Assembly (NCBI GenBank): GCA_014236755.1
Contig: JACCKY010000010.1
Location: 1-59,183 of the forward strand
Reading direction: 5' to 3'
Length of the DNA stretch: 59,183 bases
DNA from: Candidatus Petromonas tenebris
Lineage (GTDB): Bacteria; Bacillota; Clostridia; Peptostreptococcales; Caminicellaceae
Made by a program: the position numbers and the translations under genes. This document shows positions 56,076 through 59,183 of this stretch, piece after piece. Position 1 is the first letter of the stretch. Each line of letters begins with the position of its first letter. The notes beneath the pieces were generated by a model. It was not told where the DNA came from. It made no database searches and worked only from the letters and a program-made list of their open reading frames with translations.

Positions 56076-56828
56076 ATGGGAAATTTCGAAGGAAAAGTTG
56101 CATTAATTACAGGCGCAGGACAGGGAATCGGGAAAGGAATTGCTAGAAAATTTGCGGAAGCGGGCGCAAATACAGTAATTGTAGATTATAATGCTGAAAC
56201 AGGTGAAGAAACAGCAAAGGAGATTACAAAGGAATTTATTAAATCAATTTTTATTCAAGCTGATGTATCGGATCCAGAAGCTTTAGTACGAGTTCGTGAT
56301 AAAGTCTTTGAAAAATTTGGTCGTATTGATATCCTTGTTCTAAATGCAGGTGTAGCTTTTGCTAATAAAGTTAATGACATTTCGTTTGAAGAATGGAATA
56401 AAACGATAAGTATTAATTTAACTGGGCTTTTCAACACAGTGAAAGCTTTCTATAATGATTTTCTAACGAATAAAGGGTCAATTGTATATATCAGTTCTGG
56501 TTCTGCTTTGAGCGGTACAGGTGGTGGTGTTTCTTATCCAGCTTCTAAAGTAGGGGGAGAAGGCTTGATTCGTGGATTGGCTAAAGAACTTGGGCCGAAA
56601 GGCGTCAATGTTAATGCAATCGCACCTCGATTAATTGATTCAGGAAAAATGATGAGAGTTAATTATCCAACAGAAGAAAGTCTAAATGCAGTCTTGGAAA
56701 AAATTCCTGTTCGCCGCTTTGGAACAATAGAAGACGTTGCAAATTTGACTCTATTCTTGGCTGATAAAGCTAATTCATACATTCAAGGGCAAACAATTTT
56801 ATTGGATGGTGGCAGAACAATCGCTTAG
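56076..56828 (+). CDS. short-chain dehydrogenase/reductase
   Basis: 250 residues, classical SDR. Cofactor motif ALITGAGQGIGKGIARKF, NAG motif LVLNAGVAFAN, catalytic Ser in YISSGSALSG and YPASK (Tyr and Lys), C-terminal IQGQTILLDGG. VDYNAE after strand 2 favours NAD. It probably oxidises the imported polyol phosphate at one carbon. AAGGGAGA precedes ATG 56076. Confidence 0.93.
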   Translation: MGNFEGKVALITGAGQGIGKGIARKFAEAGANTVIVDYNAETGEETAKEITKEFIKSIFIQADVSDPEALVRVRDKVFEKFGRIDILVLNAGVAFANKVNDISFEEWNKTISINLTGLFNTVKAFYNDFLTNKGSIVYISSGSALSGTGGGVSYPASKVGGEGLIRGLAKELGPKGVNVNAIAPRLIDSGKMMRVNYPTEESLNAVLEKIPVRRFGTIEDVANLTLFLADKANSYIQGQTILLDGGRTIA

Positions 56829-56843
56829 TAGAGGAGCAATACG

Positions 56844-56900
56844 ATGAAAAATTATACGTTGGAAAGTTTAAATGAATTAACCAATAAGGAAAAGTTATAA
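56844..56900 (+). pseudogene. 18-codon stub after the SDR gene
   Basis: ATG 56844 behind GAGGAGCAA encodes MKNYTLESLNELTNKEKL and stops. The good ribosome binding site suggests the truncated start of a lost operon gene rather than chance. No family can be named. Confidence 0.35.
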
Positions 56901-56942
56901 TATATCTTGATAAATAAATAATGGTGAAATAAAGGTGAAATT

Positions 56943-57506
56943 ATGGATAAATTAATAAGACAGATGGAAGCTATCATGAAAGAACTAGATAATGGAATTT
57001 CCTTAATAGATGCTCAGGAAAGTGAAGAAATTATACAAGCCATGAATAATGCAAAACGAATTTTCCTTGCTGGCTCTGGAAGATCTGGTTTAGTAATTCG
57101 TGCTTTCGCTAACCGATTGATGCACTTAGGAAATACGGTTTATGTTGTAGGTGATATTACCACTCCAAGCATTGGGGAAGAAGATATTTTATTTATTGGT
57201 TCTGGTTCAGGAGAAACTGCTGGTCTAATAGTAAATGCTAAAAAAGCAAAGCAGTTAGGAGCAACGGTAATTCTTAATACAACTAATCCCCAGTCCACTT
57301 TAGGGAAATTAGCTGATTTCAAGCTTATAATCAATGCTGCTAATAAAGAAACAGAGATGATGCAAAAGAAATCTTCTATCCAACCTATGGGGTAGACATT
57401 TGAACAATTAAGTTTTCTATTGTATGATGCCATTGTTTTGGAATGGATGACTACTTTTAATCAAACTCATGATTATATGAAAGCAAGACATGCCAATTTA
57501 GAATAA
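56943..57506 (+). pseudogene. hxlB: 6-phospho-3-hexuloisomerase (HxlB/PHI) with an in-frame TAG
   Basis: A SIS-domain isomerase: IFLAGSGRSGLVIRAFANRL, FIGSGSGETAGLIVNAKKA, TVILNTTNPQSTLG. After SIQPMG the codon TAG (57393-57395) stands where the family has Ser or Thr (PMGxxFEQ). The same frame then continues TFEQLSFLLYDAIVLEWM to MKARHANLE and TAA 57504-57506. The full-length reading would be 187 residues, the normal PHI length. The truncated 150-residue form lacks the C-terminal helix with a catalytic region. The enzyme turns hexulose 6-phosphate into fructose 6-phosphate. Confidence 0.85.
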
Positions 57507-57586
57507 ATTTGAATAAGGAAAAAGTGGTACTTTGAACTGATCCATGTCAAGTAGATAGGTAATTTAATTAAAATTTATGCACAATG

Positions 57587-57625
57587 GAGTGCTTGATTAC
57601 GATGGTTCATCGGAGCCAAGCACTC
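57587..57625. other. large perfect-ended hairpin after the PTS island
   Basis: GAGTGCTTG (57587-57595) pairs with CAAGCACTC (57617-57625) and encloses a second stem CGATG-GTT-CATCG. It lies 20 bases inside the right 26-bp repeat. There is no T-run, so it may belong to an element end. Confidence 0.55.
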
Positions 57626-57645
57626 AAAATTTAGGTCAGAAGAAT

Positions 57646-57671
57646 GGGGACAGGGTTGAAAAGTTGAATTA
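57646..57671 (+). repeat. right copy of the 26-bp inverted repeat
   Basis: GGGGACAGGGTTGAAAAGTT then GAATTA; one mismatch to the inverted left copy at 50149-50174. It lies 37 bases upstream of the RAYT stub. Confidence 0.85.
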
Positions 57672-57708
57672 AATTAATAATATGGTGTAGTGAAAAATGG
57701 TGATTAAA

Positions 57709-57768
57709 ATGCCAAGAAAACCAAGGATACATTATGATGGCGTACTATGTCATGAGATATTGAGCTGA
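57709..57768 (+). pseudogene. N-terminal stub of an IS200-like / REP-associated (RAYT) transposase
   Basis: MPRKPRIHYDGVLCHEILS then stop. MPRKPRIHY-x-G-x-x-xH is the characteristic start of Y1 transposases of the REP-associated type. No catalytic HUH or Tyr region follows in any frame. Confidence 0.65.
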
Positions 57769-57861
57769 TTATTTAAGGTAATTAAAAGTATGAAAACAAA
57801 TATGATTATCCATTATAAACCTATTTAGGTTGTTGAATAACTAAAATTACCAATAAAAAAA

Positions 57862-57919
57862 GTCGTCACTTTCTAGTATCATGTTAAGTGCCAAGCAAAC
57901 AAACACTAGAAAGGACGAC
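57862..57919 (+). promoter_or_regulatory. hairpin sequestering the transposase ribosome binding site
   Basis: GTCGTCACTTTCTAGT (57862-57877) pairs with ACTAGAAAGGACGAC (57905-57919) with one bulge. The right arm contains the AAAGG binding site for ATG 57924, so read-through RNA would hide the start. Confidence 0.65.
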
Positions 57920-57923
57920 CAAA

Positions 57924-58862
57924 ATGATTATATCACTTAACATGATAAAAGATAACCCCTTTTATAAAGTTTGTAAAAAATTACAAAAAATATTTGATAA
58001 ATTTGTATCTAAAACTAATCATAAAAAGGTAGGTAGACTTAAGAAATATTCAGATTTGCAGATAATACAATGTTTAATGTATAAAGTTATGAAAAAAATC
58101 TGTTGCTTAAGAGAATTAGAATGGGAATTATCTAACGATGCTTTAGCTATTAAGATTATAGGATTAACAGATATTCCGGATCATTCTACCTTTTCTATTA
58201 GAATTAAGCAGATTGAAGATAGTTTGTTTTATCAAATATACAGATTGTTTGTATTATTGTTAAATCCTGACTTGAGAGTTTGTTCTATAGATTCAACTGC
58301 ATTAAGAAGTTCTAAATTTGACTCTGAAGCTAAAAAAGGAAAATCTACCCGATTAGGGTGGTATAAAGGATATAAACTTCATTTAGTCAGTTCGTCAGAC
58401 TCGATTCCCATAGCTTTCAATTTTACTACTGCAAATGTTTACGATAGTAATTGTAAAAAGTTAATTAAGGAATTAGATGATTATGACATATTCGTACTGC
58501 TAGGTGATGCTGCTTATGACAGTGTTAAATTATTTGAATTATGTGATGAACTTTCAATTAATTTATTAACTGACATAAACCTTCGTAAAGCTAAATCTAT
58601 AGATTCTATAAAAAATGAATACAGAAAAAAGAATGTACTATATCTACAATCCCCTATTGGGGAGAAAATATATAAAAAACGAATTACAATTGAAAGATTA
58701 TTTGCAGTATTAAAACAACGCTATAACTTAGAAAATCCTAGATTATATGGTCATACCAGATACAAATCTCACGTAATGTGGACTCTATTACTATATTTAA
58801 TTGAGAAATTAATTGACCAAGAAAAAGGGGTTAATAGTCTAAAATTTCCTTGGAATAAATAG
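57924..58862 (+). CDS. DDE transposase (IS4/IS5-type, DDE_Tnp_1-like)
   Basis: 312 residues from ATG 57924, with AAAGGA 9 bases upstream; the GTG at 57888 lies inside the hairpin. DDE acids are visible in VCSIDSTALRSS, VLLGDAAYDSVKL and KRITIERLFAVLKQRYNLEN. The N-terminal part RLKKYSDLQIIQCLMYKVMK is helical DNA-binding. Family placement (IS4/IS5 superfamily) is by motif only. The frame is complete, so the element could be active. Confidence 0.88.
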   Translation: MIISLNMIKDNPFYKVCKKLQKIFDKFVSKTNHKKVGRLKKYSDLQIIQCLMYKVMKKICCLRELEWELSNDALAIKIIGLTDIPDHSTFSIRIKQIEDSLFYQIYRLFVLLLNPDLRVCSIDSTALRSSKFDSEAKKGKSTRLGWYKGYKLHLVSSSDSIPIAFNFTTANVYDSNCKKLIKELDDYDIFVLLGDAAYDSVKLFELCDELSINLLTDINLRKAKSIDSIKNEYRKKNVLYLQSPIGEKIYKKRITIERLFAVLKQRYNLENPRLYGHTRYKSHVMWTLLLYLIEKLIDQEKGVNSLKFPWNK

Positions 58863-59132
58863 GTAATAGTTAAACTAGGTAAACCTATCGGTTGTTATAC
58901 AATAATTATTCAACAAGCTATTAATAGCATAACTATTAAAATAATATGTTTTTGGCAAGTATAAATTCTTGCATTCCGGAAAAAAATTTTTCTAGCACCC
59001 TAGTTACCAAATATGTAATATAATGGATAATGCGTTTTTAGTTTATGTAAATCGTGATTTGTACTATTTTATTGTATTGATTTTTGAATTTTTAAGTCTG
59101 AAACTACTTCCGGAAAATATAAGTAGGTGACT

Positions 59133-59183
59133 ATGATGAATAACTCTATCAATTATTGCACTAGTAAGTTTTTCATCATAAAA
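59133..59183 (+). CDS. start of a gene running off the window
   Basis: ATG 59133 (or 59136) follows AAGTAGGTG and opens 17 codons, MMNNSINYCTSKFFIIK, to the window edge. Its position right behind an IS suggests another accessory or transposase gene, but this is a guess. The stretch 58,918-59,132 holds nothing recognisable apart from two TTCCGGAAAA-like motifs. Confidence 0.4.
   Translation, partial: MMNNSINYCTSKFFIIK

Larger units (their letters stand above)
57829..58917 (+). mobile_element. insertion sequence with a DDE transposase
   Basis: About 1.09 kb. TTGTTGAATAA at 57830-57840 and its inverse TTATTCAACAA at 58906-58916 form the inner part of the terminal repeats. Outer limits and target duplication cannot be set with certainty. 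It holds one intact transposase gene. Confidence 0.75.

Noticed and set aside
58985-59120. Repeated TTCCGGAAAA-like motifs as IS ends
   Set aside because: The two copies are short and direct, not inverted, and no element boundary can be drawn from them within the window.
1-59183. CRISPR arrays, tRNA or rRNA genes
   Set aside because: No regularly spaced repeats and no cloverleaf or rRNA-like segments were recognised on either strand.

Overview
The window is AT-rich (roughly one third G+C by eye), has strong AGGAGG-type ribosome binding sites and carries sporulation genes (prkA-yhbH-spoVR). It also has a fused 2-hydroxyacyl-CoA dehydratase-activator protein, M20 amidohydrolases and a selenoprotein. 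This fits an anaerobic, spore-forming, amino-acid-fermenting member of the Firmicutes (Clostridia/Tissierellia-like). The species cannot be fixed from sequence alone.

Bases 1-44,500 look like ordinary chromosome, mostly on the + strand. In order: the tail of an unknown gene facing gpmI; a small membrane protein; a Gfo/Idh/MocA oxidoreductase; a large glutamate synthase gene with no small subunit beside it; two M20 hydrolases (YgeY-type and amidohydrolase-type); prkA-yhbH-spoVR; a D-aminopeptidase relic with a sodium symporter; a membrane-anchored protein of unknown function; a 1427-residue CoA-dehydratase activator-like protein; a hydroxyacid dehydrogenase, a PHP phosphoesterase and a nitroreductase; EamA transporter, rlmN and a P-loop protein; a LysM/M14 cell-wall peptidase; a Usp-like protein; a secreted double 5'-nucleotidase with LysM; a YhcC-type radical SAM protein; a HAD phosphatase, a small alarmone synthetase and a metallophosphoesterase; prsW; a thioesterase; and rlmD. 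A SelW/Rdx-type selenoprotein gene lies on the - strand at 37,727-37,948. It has an in-frame TGA in a CxxU motif followed at once by a SECIS-like hairpin, and standard ORF calling misses it.

From about 44,500 to the end the window is an accessory region. It starts with an Xre / ImmA-IrrE peptidase / PIN-like cassette whose antitoxin-like gene and peptidase tail are frameshifted. Next come an Xre repressor divergent from a plasmid/ICE-type parA-parB module, a frameshifted istB with an IS21-like end, and a sugar-alcohol PTS operon: a PRD regulator, EIIA, EIIB, EIIC, a ribulose-phosphate-epimerase-like enzyme, an SDR, and a hexulose-phosphate isomerase broken by one TAG. Remnants of a Zn-dehydrogenase and a second epimerase lie inside that operon. 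The operon sits between two inverted copies of a 26-base sequence (50,149 and 57,646). The right copy is next to the stub of an IS200/RAYT-type transposase. An apparently intact DDE insertion sequence follows at 57.83-58.92 kb.

Several intergenic stretches fold into strong nested hairpins without coding capacity (13.56, 36.5 and 44.5 kb). They are reported as candidate structured RNAs or mobile-element scars. No tRNA, rRNA or CRISPR array was recognised.
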